A program made the position numbers and the translations under genes. Under the pieces are notes generated by a model. The model did no database searches, had not been told where the DNA came from, and worked only from the letters and a program-made list of their open reading frames with translations. From Sphagnum compactum (taxonomy: Eukaryota > Bryophyta > Sphagnopsida > Sphagnales): DNA of 64,000 nucleotides. Of this stretch, positions 1 to 11,066 are shown in pieces; the stretch's first letter is position 1; every line of letters starts with the position of its first letter. Where the stretch lies: NCBI GenBank assembly GCA_965153455.1, contig OZ234498.1:12028001-12092000 (forward strand). Direction: 5' to 3'.

Positions 1-640
1 AGTGTGTATTTCCTTTTAGATGCAAAAGGTTTGTAAAAAAATTGTATGTATCCCAAAAGTCCAAAAAATGTTGGTGTCAATAAACATAGATTCAAGTGTG
101 TTTCAAGATCTACTAATAGATTTGCATCCACATTCACATCTAGATTCTAATGGAATCTATATTTGTTAGATTCCAAGAATCCAAGGTATGTACCTAATTT
201 GTGCTTCCCAGAATTCCAAAAAATGTTAATTACAATAAAACATAGATTCAAGTGTGTTCAAGATGTTAACAAATTTGCATCCATCATTTAACAATGCACA
301 ATTATTGTAATAAAGCTCATATTTCTTTTCAAATTCAACGAATTAAAAGTCTTTATCTTATGTATATTTCTCAAAATTTCAAGAAATGTTGTTGTCATTG
401 ACCATGGATTCAACACTTGTCATTCAAGATGCTAATAAATCTATTGCATCCACATTCAATGTATCAATTCACAACTATTATATTAGAGTTTGTATTTCTT
501 TTCATATTCAAAGAATCAAAGGTTTGTACTTGATGTGTGTATCCTAGAAATCCAAGAAATGTTGTTGGTGCTAAACATAAATTTAAGTATGTTTCACAGA
601 TGTACATCCACATCAATGAATCAATTATTTATTATTCACA
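1..640. repeat. Degenerate ~155-170 bp satellite, about 4 copies
   Basis: A diverged unit recurs with landmarks at about 61, 216, 381 and 551. Each copy has a CCAARAAATGTT core, then a CATAGATTCAAGTGTG-like stretch and a TTTGCATCCACATTCA-like stretch. Spacing is about 155-170 bp. The first copy touches the window edge, so the array may extend to the left. No coding potential is visible. The stretch from 641 to 1380 is AT-rich and holds nothing I can name. Confidence 0.7.
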
Positions 641-1384
641 ATTGTTAAAGTCACCCAGTGAACTATTGGGTTTTTTAAAAGAATTAAATAAGAGAGCAAA
701 AAGATAAAAACTTCTTACTCTCCTTAAATAAACAAAAAGCTTAAACACAAAAGGCTTGTCAAAACTTGGTAAGAGAAGCTCATAAATTTTTTACATAAAC
801 AAACTTGAAGCAAATACAAGGGAAAAAACCTTGCATACAAAAAAACAAGATATTCACAACATACAAAAAGAAAACACAAAATTTCATGTACAAAAGTATG
901 GCAGGAAGAATTTAATTTACTTAAAAAAAAATCCCCGTACATTTCTTAAAGGTATAGAACCTTACGTACATTCATGAAAGAAAATTAAAAAGTAGTGGGA
1001 CATGTAGCTAGCCCTATCCAAAAAAATAGTCTTAAATATAACTTAATTTAAACCAGTTGTAAATCTGGTTTCGGTACATACAATTGGTAACATGGCTTTT
1101 AGTAAAGAAAGTTCGGTATTGCATTTTGACAAGGGAAATTTGGTTTCGATAAAAATTCAGTAAAAATTTGGTTTCAATAAAATCTACCTTAAAAAACAAT
1201 GCAATTCAAATGCTTGTGTATATCAATGTTTGCAATTGTAAATGTTTACATAATTGATGAAGGGTGCTTAGCATGAAACAACTGCAAAAACAAGAAAAAA
1301 ATTACCAACGTATGTTTGGATTCATCATTTGATATCCACACAAGGAAACCATGACATGAAGCAAATTGGGAGCAAGGAAAAATA

Positions 1385-1800
1385 ATGGCCCTCATTAGGC
1401 TAAGAGAGATGAACACATAGTAACCATGGACAAGGTTGATGCATGGGACCAATTTGAAACTATTGTCACCAAATGGAAAAATGATTATGTTGTTGTGATG
1501 TTTGTAGGTCACTTTCAACACTTGAAAAATGGACCAACATGCAAAAAAAAGGTGGAGTTCAATCTTGGTTAATGTCAAGAATTTTTTTGATTATTTGTTT
1601 GCGACATAACACAATGAGGATTATTGGTCATTAAGTTCACAAAACAAGGTTTCCTTTCATTTGCCAAGGTTTTTCAATATGAATGTGTATGACATGATTC
1701 ATGAATTCATGGGAAGTAAGCCCATATTCACCCCTCCTCATGTGTAGGATCTCATGAATGACCATGACACAATTTTCAATCCTACTAGCTTAAATGCTGG
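1385..1800 (+). pseudogene. Broken trihelix/Myb-like DNA-binding gene
   Basis: Reading the plus strand across frames gives a trihelix-like series: ALIRLRE near the start, then FVGHFQHLKNGPTCK, KRWSSILVNVKNFFDY, EDYWSLSSQNKVSFHLP and YDMIHEFMGSKP. The order and spacing of the tryptophans fit the plant trihelix (GT-factor, 6b-interacting-like) DNA-binding domain. Two adjacent in-frame stops lie near 1420. A frame change falls in the A-run at about 1542-1549, and further stops follow near 1605 and 1745. No start codon or introns can be assigned, so it is a dead copy. A transposon-associated Myb/SANT protein is an alternative identity. The family call rests on recalled motif spacing and was not aligned. 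Confidence 0.5.
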
Positions 1801-1929
1801 AGAACCAATTCACAGTTGTGGATTGAGGAGATAAGGCATTGACTTAACTATGGAAGGTCTTCCCGAAATTGATTAGAGCTAGAGCTTCATGAACTTTGGT
1901 GGGCAGACATCTCCAATGTCACCTATTCA

Positions 1930-2400
1930 TCATTTTCAATCTTTTAATGAAGTTGTAACTACAATTGAACCTCTGGTGGAACCTTCAATTATAACCCCAA
2001 TGCACAATTCAATCAACATTTATGGGTCAAAAACTTTGGCTAAGATGAAACTTCATATGCAAGAAATTGTAATTGGACCTTTAACATAAACTTCAACTAT
2101 AACCCCAATGCACAATCCAATCAACATTTATAAGTTGAGATCTTTTATTGAAGTTGTAACTGAACCTTTGGTGGAACCTTTGACTACAAATGTAATGCAC
2201 AATCCAATCAACATTTTTAGGTCGAGATATTTTATTGAAATTGTAGCTGAGCTTCTTATAAAACCTTTGACTGCAACTGTAAATGCACAATCAATCAACA
2301 ACCCATTTAAATCTTTTGCTGAAATTGCACTTAAATAGTTGACAAAGCCTCCGATTGCAATCTCGATGTGCAATCCATTCAACACCCCATTGCCCAACTT
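1930..2400 (+). repeat. ~93-bp tandem repeat with peptide-like periodicity
   Basis: About five diverged units share the core ATGCACAATCCAATCAACAT and a TTTTATTGAAGTTGTA-like stretch. In one plus-strand frame they encode repeats of roughly 31 residues (FIEVVTEPLVEPLTT, then NVMHNPINIF). Stops interrupt the frame at about 2087 and 2336. The array directly follows the trihelix relic and may be the decayed repetitive C-terminus of that gene, which is inference. Confidence 0.6.
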
Positions 2401-4860
2401 TAGTGAATAAAAGAGCTCATAGTGCAAGTGGCAAATCTCAAACTATTGGTAACACATGTGTCAAAAGAACTTATTATTTTGCACATATAAGCATTGTTGA
2501 AGCCACATAGAAAGGGAGTCAAATGCTTGTTGATTCAATTCATAAAATGCAAGAAACAAGTTTGTGACTTTGTCCATTGATGATTGAAGATAAATGTGTC
2601 AAAACATAAGAGATCATGTTTGAGAGGTAATTAAACTACTACAAATGCAAAGACAAGATCATCAATGAAACACATGTGAACATGGTGAAAGCTATCACAA
2701 GATCAACACATGTCATAAACATGGTACTTATGAAAAACAAAATGGGTGGAAGTTTTAGTGGCACAATTACTAACCTCGCAGGATAGGATCTTTTAGTTGG
2801 CAATGAATCAAATCTAGCAATTGACCAAGGGGAGTTTTTCAGATCATGGAATCAATTAACATAACACATGTGAAAAGACATAAAACATTCAAACTAAAAT
2901 CCAATCTTGATGCAGGTTGAGGTTAAAGATGGAACCTTTTGAGTAGATCAAATGATGATAATTCTTTGTTGTCCAAGGAATTGCATAATTCCCTCCATTG
3001 TGTTATTCCAGAGACTTCTTCCCCTTCAATTGAATGAACTTTTTTTTTTCATTGTCTACATTAGATCTTTGCACCATGTTTGTTGCTTGAATGACCTACA
3101 CATCATTCATTTCAATAATCTTTGTTAACCTAGATTCATTTTCACCACAAAATAGGTTATGTAATAAACAAGTAAAAACATCTAACAAGAAAGAGCGTGC
3201 AAATCAAATTTGGTTAGAATTCTGGATTTTTTATTTTTTTTTGAGTATGCCAAAGGCATGTTCCACAATTAACTTGCCCCTTTTATGTTTTAGTTGTACA
3301 ACAATTTTAGAATGGAATGTTGCCCTTTTCCTTTGAATGGCATAAAAAATATCCAAGAAAGCATTGGGTATCACCTAAAAGATAAGGTGCAAAACCAGGA
3401 TTCAGCTCATACATTTGCATATTCGATGTTGACACGTTTATGGATTTATAGATTCATAGTTGCCACATTTGTACTTTTAAAGATTCATAGTTGACACATT
3501 CACATTTTTGCACATTCATAGTTGATACATTTGCAAATTTGTAGTTGAATCATTTTTTATGTCATTGCTACAATTGTTGGCATGGCGGATTCATGGTTGA
3601 TACATTTTGTTGATTCATACTTGATTCATTTCTTCAGAGGTTATAGTGAAAATTTCAGGCCAAGGACGTGTCTAAAAATAGACTAGGAAAAATTGCACGA
3701 TTCTTTATGTTGGAGTCAAATTTTGGTGGCTGCCAAGGCTGCCCAAAATTATTCACCTTTAAACCTTGAACCGAATAAAATAAAGGGAAAATCTCTTTCT
3801 TTTAGTCATCTCTTTGAAGTTGTTCATGGTTGTGAAACTTTTTGCACTAGAGTTCTTTGTTCGTAATTCAATTTGTTGTTAAGTTTTTTTTTCAAGTTTT
3901 TCTTTCAATCATGGAAAACTATTCGTGCAATGGAGAGTAATTGCAATCGCAAGGGCAGACTCAAAATTTCAAAGAGAGGATCACTGCCCCTTCCGTGACT
4001 GAAATTCAGAACCATGGACCTTCTTTGACATTGTTCCATTATAAGTGCATTTCAGCTCATAGAAAAGAATTAACAACCTCCATATCTGAGGATCCCTTGC
4101 AATGATGAGGTTATAGAATTTCTTGAAGAGCAACCCCTTTCGTTTTTTCACAACCTTCAAATTTTGTGCACACAATAAGAGAGACGATGGAGATCAATGA
4201 AGAAGAGATGGACCAGCCTACACCAAAGAAGAGGGGGCAGCCTACAAATGTGGATGGAAAAGGAAAGAAAACAAACAGGGTGACTGCCAAAAAGGAAGGA
4301 AAGATCATAATATACCCACCAGAGCATCATTTGTCAAAAAAAACCTGCAAAGTATGTGCATGTCACGCTGAAGTCCCTGCTTGCCATCAACTTCATATCA
4401 TAAAGGGCGTTTTGCAATCTTAAAAATCACTAATGCAAACAAATAACACAATTTTGTGAGTTTCTAAGCAACTTATCAATCAATCAAAAGCTTTAATGTT
4501 AAAGTGGCAAAACATCAACATGCCTAATAGGTACAACTGTGTACTCACCCATTAACAATACCCTCCTTTGGAAGACTACATGCTCCCAAAACCAGCAACC
4601 TGTACATGAACCTGCACAGTCATATAGTTTGTGGATGCACAGAGTTTCACCATTAGAACACTTTCACGTGTGATGTGTGAGCAGCATTCAGATCTAAACC
4701 AATTCCCATCAGAAACTAATATTTACTGGGATGCTGCATTAAGGCAAGACTTTTGCACAGGATCACATAATGGGAGCTAAAATCTTGTTAGCACCTTCAA
4801 ATTCATTAGGTGAAGAAAATGGATGGCTTTAAACACTATACTCCAGAATCACTAATTTCC
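2401..4860. other. Intergenic, AT-rich; short repeats, one 85-codon ORF
   Basis: Between 3400 and 3615 a short TTCATAGTTGACACATTTGCA-like motif recurs irregularly about six times. An open frame at 4166-4423 (plus) encodes a lysine-rich peptide with PKKRGQP, similar to an AT-hook, and a CKVCACHAEVPACH cysteine/histidine cluster. It could be the remnant of a transposon-borne zinc-finger protein, but I cannot name a family. I see no other gene-like structure. Confidence 0.4.
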
Positions 4861-4929
4861 CTCACACCAGGAGTTCTAAAGGTAGAACAGAAAGCTTTTT
4901 GGCATCACAAAAAGTCATTGGGCTGCTTC

Positions 4930-6264
4930 CTAAGACTCTTCCATGGCTTGAGCTAAGATTTGCTCTGCTCTCTTGCACTTCTCGTCTTTCTCTTCTTCCT
5001 TCCATGATAAAGCATTCCCCCTCCCTCTCTTGGTGGAAGGTGGAGAGACAGTCCGTGCCAAGGAGAGCTTTGCAGCCATTGCTTTTGTATGAGTCTTCTG
5101 TCCCCAATCAAATGTGAGACATACTGGCATCCGATCCTTCATCTCTGAAATCAATGTTCCTGGTTTTTCTTTCAGGGACCTTGATCCAGAATTTACAACT
5201 TCAATACCCTTATTTACAGGTTTAAGTGCTGGTGCAAACACCTCCAGCACTGATGGCAATGCAACAGGTCCCGCAGAGTCCTGCTTCCATGTATCCACCT
5301 CTGCTATTCCTCTGAAGGGAGTAATGTGTGAGACCTCTTTCTCACCAGCTGGAAGAGGGGGTGCTAGAAATGTATTATGTGCTAGAGCTGCTGGCCTCTT
5401 GGCTTTCCCTTTTGAGCCATGGGCCTCCAGAGGAGCTTTGTCACTCGAGGCATCTTGCTCCCGTGAAGGCCATTGCTGCCGTGAAATGAGTTGAGAATCT
5501 CCCAGACTAGAAGTAACCAAATTTTGTGGGGTTTTCAACCCATCACTGGCCAATGCACCTTGGGTTGAGAGCTGGAGGTGGAGAGAACTAAGAGATTGCT
5601 CAGCCTTCTGGCACTGTTGGGCCTGTTCAAGCTTATCCAAGCATGGATCACTCTTTCTTTCATCCCAAAGAGGTGTTTGGCCGTATGTACGAGGGTCTGG
5701 AAATGCAGGGAGCCAAGAAGGGATGTGAGGGTGGGGTGGTGTTTCACCAAGCTGAGCAAAACTAGGGGTTGGTACCCGCTTTTTGGAGACTGGAAAATGA
5801 GGAACAGGTCTTGCAAAAGGGATTTCTTCTGCATATTCCACATACCTCATTACATCACGAAGTGCACCTGAGTTGGACACACAATGAGAGGTTTCTGCAG
5901 CTCCTGCAAGCCCTAGATCCTCCATTGCCAGAACTACATCTAGAGCATTGCATTCTGTTCTGCCGGAGAGATTTGCATATGAATGTGCTGCCTTCCCAAG
6001 GTTACTGAGATACCGCAGAGCTATGTCAGCTAGGGTTTCAACAGCAGAACGCTGTAATGCATGGAACCCTGTAGCTTCACACAGCTGGGAAACTGCCACT
6101 TTTGCTACAGCTCGAGCAAATGCATCCACACCACCCCCACTACTGCCTCCACCACCACCACTGCCACTACTCACTCCACTGCTGCCTGTTCCTGCTCCAT
6201 TCGTCAAGATTTTCTTTACTTCCCGTCTCCCTATCTTTGCTTGCTTTTGCTGCCATTCCTTCAT
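4930..6264 (-). CDS. TAF8: TFIID subunit 8 (TAF8), single coding exon
   Basis: Encodes 444 residues. TAF8 is a core TFIID subunit; its histone fold pairs with TAF10 and it helps assemble the complex at RNA polymerase II promoters. Residues about 48-125 form a bromodomain-associated histone fold (FARAVAKVAVSQLCEATGF, LSGRTECNALDVVLAMEDLG). Residues about 147-195 carry the TAF8 C-terminal signature (EIPFARPVPHFPVSK, ETPPHPHIPSWLPAFPDPRTY). The long tail is polar and ends in a lysine/glutamate-rich helix (residues about 415-444). A glycine/serine stretch at residues 25-45 precedes the histone fold. The start is the first ATG in frame and lies just before the conserved fold. The coding region has no intron; a 5' leader intron is likely (acceptor near 6295). 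The two linked signatures make the identity secure, and the length is near that of plant TAF8 proteins. Confidence 0.93.
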   Translation of the reverse strand: MKEWQQKQAKIGRREVKKILTNGAGTGSSGVSSGSGGGGGSSGGGVDAFARAVAKVAVSQLCEATGFHALQRSAVETLADIALRYLSNLGKAAHSYANLSGRTECNALDVVLAMEDLGLAGAAETSHCVSNSGALRDVMRYVEYAEEIPFARPVPHFPVSKKRVPTPSFAQLGETPPHPHIPSWLPAFPDPRTYGQTPLWDERKSDPCLDKLEQAQQCQKAEQSLSSLHLQLSTQGALASDGLKTPQNLVTSSLGDSQLISRQQWPSREQDASSDKAPLEAHGSKGKAKRPAALAHNTFLAPPLPAGEKEVSHITPFRGIAEVDTWKQDSAGPVALPSVLEVFAPALKPVNKGIEVVNSGSRSLKEKPGTLISEMKDRMPVCLTFDWGQKTHTKAMAAKLSLARTVSPPSTKRGRGNALSWKEEEKDEKCKRAEQILAQAMEES

Positions 6265-7480
6265 CCTTCAATCTCTTTCAATCCTTGCTGCCAGAAATGA
6301 AGAATCAGGGGTAGATTTCTTTCAGAAGCTTCAAACAGACCAAGAAGGCCAAATATATCCTCATAAGTATCAATAGCCCTCATACTGACTGAATAGACAT
6401 CTGAAATGGCCTGCCAAAAGGATTTACGGCATATCAGACCAAACGGCAAACTGCAGGAGTAATAGAAGAAAAGCATTAAATAAAGAAGACAAAAACAGAG
6501 ATAGTCTGTAGCCCACAACAGCCATATATGTGGAAGCGAATCACTGCCCTGATATACCCACTGCCTTCATCAGTTCTCAACAAGATCATATTGGCCCAAA
6601 GTTAAAACATTAACCAACATAATGAGTTTCTCTCACTAATTTGGAAGTAAATGAGAACAGTCCTGACATGATGCTGACTAGCTTCACACACACAGACACA
6701 TGGAGGATCCTTGTGAACCATCCAACTTATGGAGAGCTGTTGTAAAGTCCTTTAGATTTTACAGTGTCTGCACTGAATTTCAACATACTATTGTGAAAGA
6801 ACTTCTTGCTCTTCCCCAAATGCAAACTTCAAGGTTTAGGGTTTAAGGCTTAAGGTTTTAGGGGTGAGCAATGCAGCAGCACAACCTAATAGTGGTAGCA
6901 GCAATGATTCGAAACCTACAACCTCTTGCAAGATTGCAACCGCCACAAATCAAGCCTCAATAAGGAAGCCTTAAGATCAAACTTGATGCTAGAATAAGGC
7001 ACCAATTTACATCAAACAAGGCTTCACAGTCTTCATCATCATTGTACAAGTAGACTAAGAGCAGGAGCACCACCACTATCATCATCAAAATCACAGCAGG
7101 AAAAGAAAAAAGAAAAAAGGCCATTGATTGAAAGAAGAAAAATATTTGAACCTGTTGAAGCCGCCAGGACACGACCGCCTCATGCTCCAAGCTTCCAATC
7201 TCAACAGCATCAGCAACAGGACCCACTCCCTCCGAGACATCCAGCGCAATAACAGTCACGCAAGCACAGATGATGCAACTCACAATCATCTCCCAAAAAC
7301 ACAAAAAAAACGCAAAAAAAAAGGAAAAAAGAAGATCTAATCAACCGAAGGGCAAAAGACTTTTTAATCATCTGATTGTTGCTGAGAGGAGTCAGTTTAG
7401 CTGCCTTATCACAATCTGCTTCAGCATCTCTACCAGTCAGGAGATACTCTGCAACAGGTGGAAACTCTTTCTCCATTCAC
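6265..7480 (-). promoter_or_regulatory. Probable TAF8 5' leader and leader intron
   Basis: Reading the minus strand, a pyrimidine-containing acceptor ending CAG at about 6295 lies 30 bases before the TAF8 ATG. A possible donor (CAACAG/GTTCAA) lies near 7153, so the leader exon could sit between about 7154 and 7480. Short frames on both strands look like chance. Splice sites were judged by eye, and transcript data would be needed to confirm them. Confidence 0.3.
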
Positions 7481-7675
7481 TCTTGAGGACATAAAACAAA
7501 TAATTGATTTATTGGTTGAGCAAGATGTCAAGCTACTACACAGGATCCTGTCCATTTTTCTACAGTGAGAAAAATCCATCAAGTGTGTGTTGTGTGTATG
7601 AGTTTTTCCCAGGATCTGGTCTCATCTCATAGAAATTGAAATTCAGTCTCTGCTGTTGGAGGGAATTGGTGAGTG

Positions 7676-7698
7676 TTTAGGGTTTAGGGTTTAGGGTT
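7676..7698 (-). promoter_or_regulatory. Telo-box cluster (three TTTAGGG units)
   Basis: Three perfect TTTAGGG units lie upstream of TAF8, between it and a tentative plus-strand exon at 7890. Interstitial telo-boxes of this type (AAACCCTA on the other strand) are known plant promoter elements bound by Myb-related and Polycomb-recruiting factors. A second cluster in opposite orientation lies at 8444-8462, and a diverged one near 6832-6862. Confidence 0.55.
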
Positions 7699-7889
7699 CA
7701 ATGGTGAACCCAGTGTATGTGGTTTTTCCTCATTTACCCAAAGTGTTTCCAAATATTTTCAATCCTTGTATGTGCCCCAGAATGTTAATGGGTGTTGACA
7801 TTTTTCTATTTCTAGCTTGGAATGTTCATTGCAATTTAGCTTAGAGTCCTAGTCGACAGCCTAAACATATGTGAATTTCCATGTAGACA

Positions 7890-8098
7890 GTGCAGTGCTT
7901 GGCAGACGACACATTGCTCGAGATGATGGCGATGGCGCCCGGTTCCATGACAACCGTCTCTGGACATCCCAAGTTGGGTTCTGTGCTTTTTGGTTTTGAC
8001 GGAGATGCTTCGCGTGCTCTCTCCCGTGCTGCCAAGCTGCATTGGAGGCAATGGGGAGTTTCTACCACAGCGCAGGCTGCCAGGCAAACCGACCATGG
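7890..8098 (+). CDS. Tentative first exon, possible organelle-targeted protein
   Basis: A plus-strand frame begins with several in-frame ATGs and encodes an arginine/alanine-rich, acid-poor stretch (ASRALSRAAKLHWRQWG) like a mitochondrial presequence. It ends at a strong donor (CATGGAG/GTGAGC) in phase 1. A possible next exon at 9061-9141 follows the acceptor TTTTTGCAG. It is phase-compatible, begins IQHFITYSKEKDHPLHLD and ends at CCTCAG/GTTCCA. I do not recognise the protein and cannot find a terminal exon. The pair may be chance; the donor and the presequence-like composition are the only real support. If real, it is transcribed divergently from TAF8 with the telo-boxes between. Confidence 0.25.
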
Positions 8099-8144
8099 AG
8101 GTGAGCGAATCTCTCCAAGGGAGTGGGGGAATTTGCACTGGTTT

Positions 8145-8171
8145 TTGTGTGTGTGTGTGTGTGTGTGTGTT
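8145..8171. repeat. (GT)n microsatellite
   Basis: About 13 GT dinucleotides with one T interruption, inside the putative intron after the 7890 exon. A (TTG)n run follows at about 8283-8300. Confidence 0.9.
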
Positions 8172-8443
8172 TGTGTTTTTCAAAACTTAGAGGCCGAGGT
8201 TAGAGATTGCTTTGCTTGTTTCATGTAGTTGTGCAATCAATGAGCTTTTGTGTGGGATTTTTATCTGTAAAGGTGTAAGGTGTTGTTGTTGTTGTTGTTT
8301 GGTTTAGCAACAATGGTTGATTGTCCATTGAACTTCCTCAACTGTTCTGTACCCAAGATCAAGATGCATTCTGTTTTCTAAATCCTGAGGGTAGCCCAAG
8401 ATAAAAATATTGCAAATGGGTTCAATTTCCAAATTTCTCTTTC

Positions 8444-8462
8444 AACCCTAAACCCTAAACCC
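8444..8462 (+). promoter_or_regulatory. Telo-box cluster (CCCTAAA units)
   Basis: AACCCTAAACCCTAAACCC lies in opposite orientation to the cluster at 7676-7698, about 770 bp away. It may be a regulatory intron element or an interstitial telomeric trace. Confidence 0.45.
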
Positions 8463-8732
8463 AAATATATGGAGGGAAGCAACTTGTGCTTCAGAGAACA
8501 AGTGTCCTTGCTAAAACAAACATGCTTGAAAGCACTTGATGGCCTTCAATCAAAGTCCAATAGGAATGTTTCAACTCATTGGCAGTTGAACTGGAGAGGG
8601 TGAATAGCTAAAACCAAAAAGTACTCAGATTTATCAGAAGGTTGAAACTCAACCTGGCAAGAACTGGTCTAGGGCTGAACCTGTCATTTGGATCACTGCA
8701 AAGACCAGGGCCTTGGACATATTAGCAACTGA

Positions 8733-8901
8733 TCACAAGTATTCTTCTCCCTCTGATTTCCTACGTCTACAACATTGAGGAACCAATAGGAAACATTTTT
8801 TTCTTGAGGGCTCAACCTTTGTACACACACCACTGCATCCACAATGTTTGACTGCAGCATTTCCATAGAAATTGCTGTTACAATACCAGTCCATTGGGCA
8901 C
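8733..8901 (-). CDS. Possible cysteine-rich terminal exon, unassigned
   Basis: On the minus strand the acceptor TGTTGCATGTCTGACAG precedes an open stretch of about 55 codons ending in TGA. It encodes nine cysteines (for example CPMDWYCNSNFYG, KHCGCSGVC) and a basic end. The cysteine density resembles small secreted or EGF-like modules, but no upstream exon or signal peptide was found. It may be chance. Confidence 0.15.
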
Positions 8902-9799
8902 CTGTCAGACATGCAACAAATTAAATGCACTTGCATCCATAAAGAGGAAATATGTGTACAAAGATGCTGGTGCAGATCAGGTGGCTCAGGACATTCAGTG
9001 AGAATCCTCTGAATGATGATGCTGGAACCAATCATGCATCTTGTATTGGCTCATTTTTGCAGGCATACAGCATTTCATCACGTACTCGAAAGAAAAAGAT
9101 CATCCATTGCATTTGGATCCTGACCATGTCCATGAACCTCAGGTTCCAGCACCTTTTGATACCATGAATAAATGCCAAAATGATGGCAATGCACTTTATT
9201 TCAGTCATTGGTTGGGGTTGGCACGAGATTGAAAATGACAACATCATTAAGCCTAAACAAGCAAGGGAGTGGGAGAAGGCACCTCAACCCTGGACACACC
9301 AATTCCCAAAAATGCACACAGATCTTGCACATATGCTATGTAATATGTGTTACACAATCCACATTGACTGCCATCCACACTGCCCCTTCAGTCTGCAGTT
9401 GCACCCAATGACAAGCAGATAACATTGAATCAAAGCTTCTTTGACTCCTCTTCCTACTGCAATGCATCATACTCACATGCATTATCAATGGCTATTAATT
9501 CTGGTGGCCTGGTGAATAGGGACAATGCAACTTGATCATGGAGAATGTTGGATTTCTCACAGGTAGCAGCAGAAATTTCAGTAGTGCCAGCAGCTTGGGC
9601 TTGAATTGCACTATCTCTTGCTTTCATGTTGGCTTATGCATCCTTCAATGCTCAACAATCACTTGGACACTTAGCATATTGAGGTTTCGGTGTGTAAATA
9701 AACCCCACTCCCACCTCAGAGTTGACCACCTCCAACTCACTTAATTCTAGTTCTGGCCTAGAAGTGCCAACAACCATTTTAGGTTGTCATTTCATGGAC

Positions 9800-10256
9800 G
9801 TTGTCTTCCAAGATTCAGTCTCTCTCAAATCTCCGCACCTTGTCACATCTTTGAGAACTAACCAACAATGAATGAAAAGAAAACCTTGACCTTTCGGATT
9901 CTTGACCTTGTATTACTACAAGTTACGCTGAAGTGTGTCATCTGCGAAGCTGCCATTCACATTGAGTGCTACCACAAATCCATACATGCTGATGAATTTT
10001 GAGACATTGTGTTTGATGGAGCCCCACTTTGTTTCAAGACTCTTCGCAAGTCTTTCTACTCCTCACACTGGCATGTGGTGTTGAAATGTCGACATGCACA
10101 CTCCCAAAAAGCTTGTGATTTTTTGGCCTTGCTGATGATGGGATCTTGTAAGACATGAAGAAAATTTCGACAGAGTTGGGTTTCCTTTTCTTGGTTGAAG
10201 TTTTTCCCTTTCCTTGGTTTAGACATTGCAACAACTTGGTTGGGAAGAACAACCAT
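9800..10256 (-). pseudogene. Broken SANT/Myb-like, NAM-associated-type gene
   Basis: The minus strand encodes MSKPRKGKNFNQEKE, LCRNFLHVLQDPI and KKSQAFWECACRHFN. After a frame change near 10060 it continues with SLETKWGSIKHNVSKFI, GFVVALNVNGSFADD, LYKVKNPKGQGFLF-like residues and HCWLVLKD. This order matches the plant Myb/SANT-like proteins often annotated 'NAM-associated C-terminal' or glutathione-transferase-T3-like, many of them derived from PIF/Harbinger-associated genes. The frame shift and two adjacent stops near 9915 show it is dead. The assignment is from remembered motif order and was not aligned. Nothing clear lies between 9142 and 9800. Confidence 0.55.
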
Positions 10257-10259
10257 GTC

Positions 10260-11066
10260 TACTGTTGAATTGCCTTCGAAGGAGAAAATAATAAGCTCAA
10301 GAAGCCATGCTTGTTTTTCAAAGCCTGGAAGGGTTATTGTTGGGGCTAAGTTTTAGTATAGCGATAATGTGTTGTTGGGGTTCGGTTTTTGTTACAATTT
10401 TTGTGCATTTGACAACTTGCCATTGCCATCTTACTTAGAGTGGAAATTGGAGATGCTCTAACCAATGAGACAATTGAACATGCATTCTTTTTCCCTTAGG
10501 GAGGCAGGTTGGTGTGCACAGCTATATAGGTTGGCCCAAAGGAAGGCACCCCATCATCCAATAGAAACTTCTATTTTGGGGAGCCTCAAAAGTCTCAATT
10601 TCTTTTTGCAATGGGCCGATCAAAATGGCTCATTCCAAGGGAAAAAAATTGAACTTGGGAGGCACCACCATCTAATTAATAAAAAGATGAAATAAGTACC
10701 CTAGAAATAAGGGAGAAGGATGCGGGCCTGGTGGTTCAAACAACATGTTTTGAGCATTCATTTTGAATTTTTGGTGCCCAACTTTGTGTGTATCAGGCAC
10801 AAGAGATGTACAACCAGAGCTGCATTATTGCAAACAATGAAACAATTCTTTTCTCACAATCTGTACTACAGAGCCCTTTGTAGAAAAGGTTGTGCTTCAG
10901 TAGTTGAGTAGGACGTAACTAGCCTGGTACTGCAGCCAATATCTTGAGACAATGACTGCTGATGCTTCCTCCAGTGCGGTATTCTGATCTGCTCGCAATG
11001 TGTGTGTGGAAATTCCATCCATTTCCTTTCCAGAATCTCAAGGGATTCATGAATTGTATTGAACTG
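10260..11066. other. Intergenic between SANT relic and RPN13 3' end
   Basis: Short open frames only (for example 10465-10695 plus), with no splice-site logic or recognisable motifs. The first ~150 bp below 11066 is likely RPN13 3' UTR. Confidence 0.4.

Noticed and set aside
7676-7698. True telomere or chromosome end
   Set aside because: Only three repeat units, flanked on both sides by unique genic sequence; a promoter telo-box is the simpler reading.
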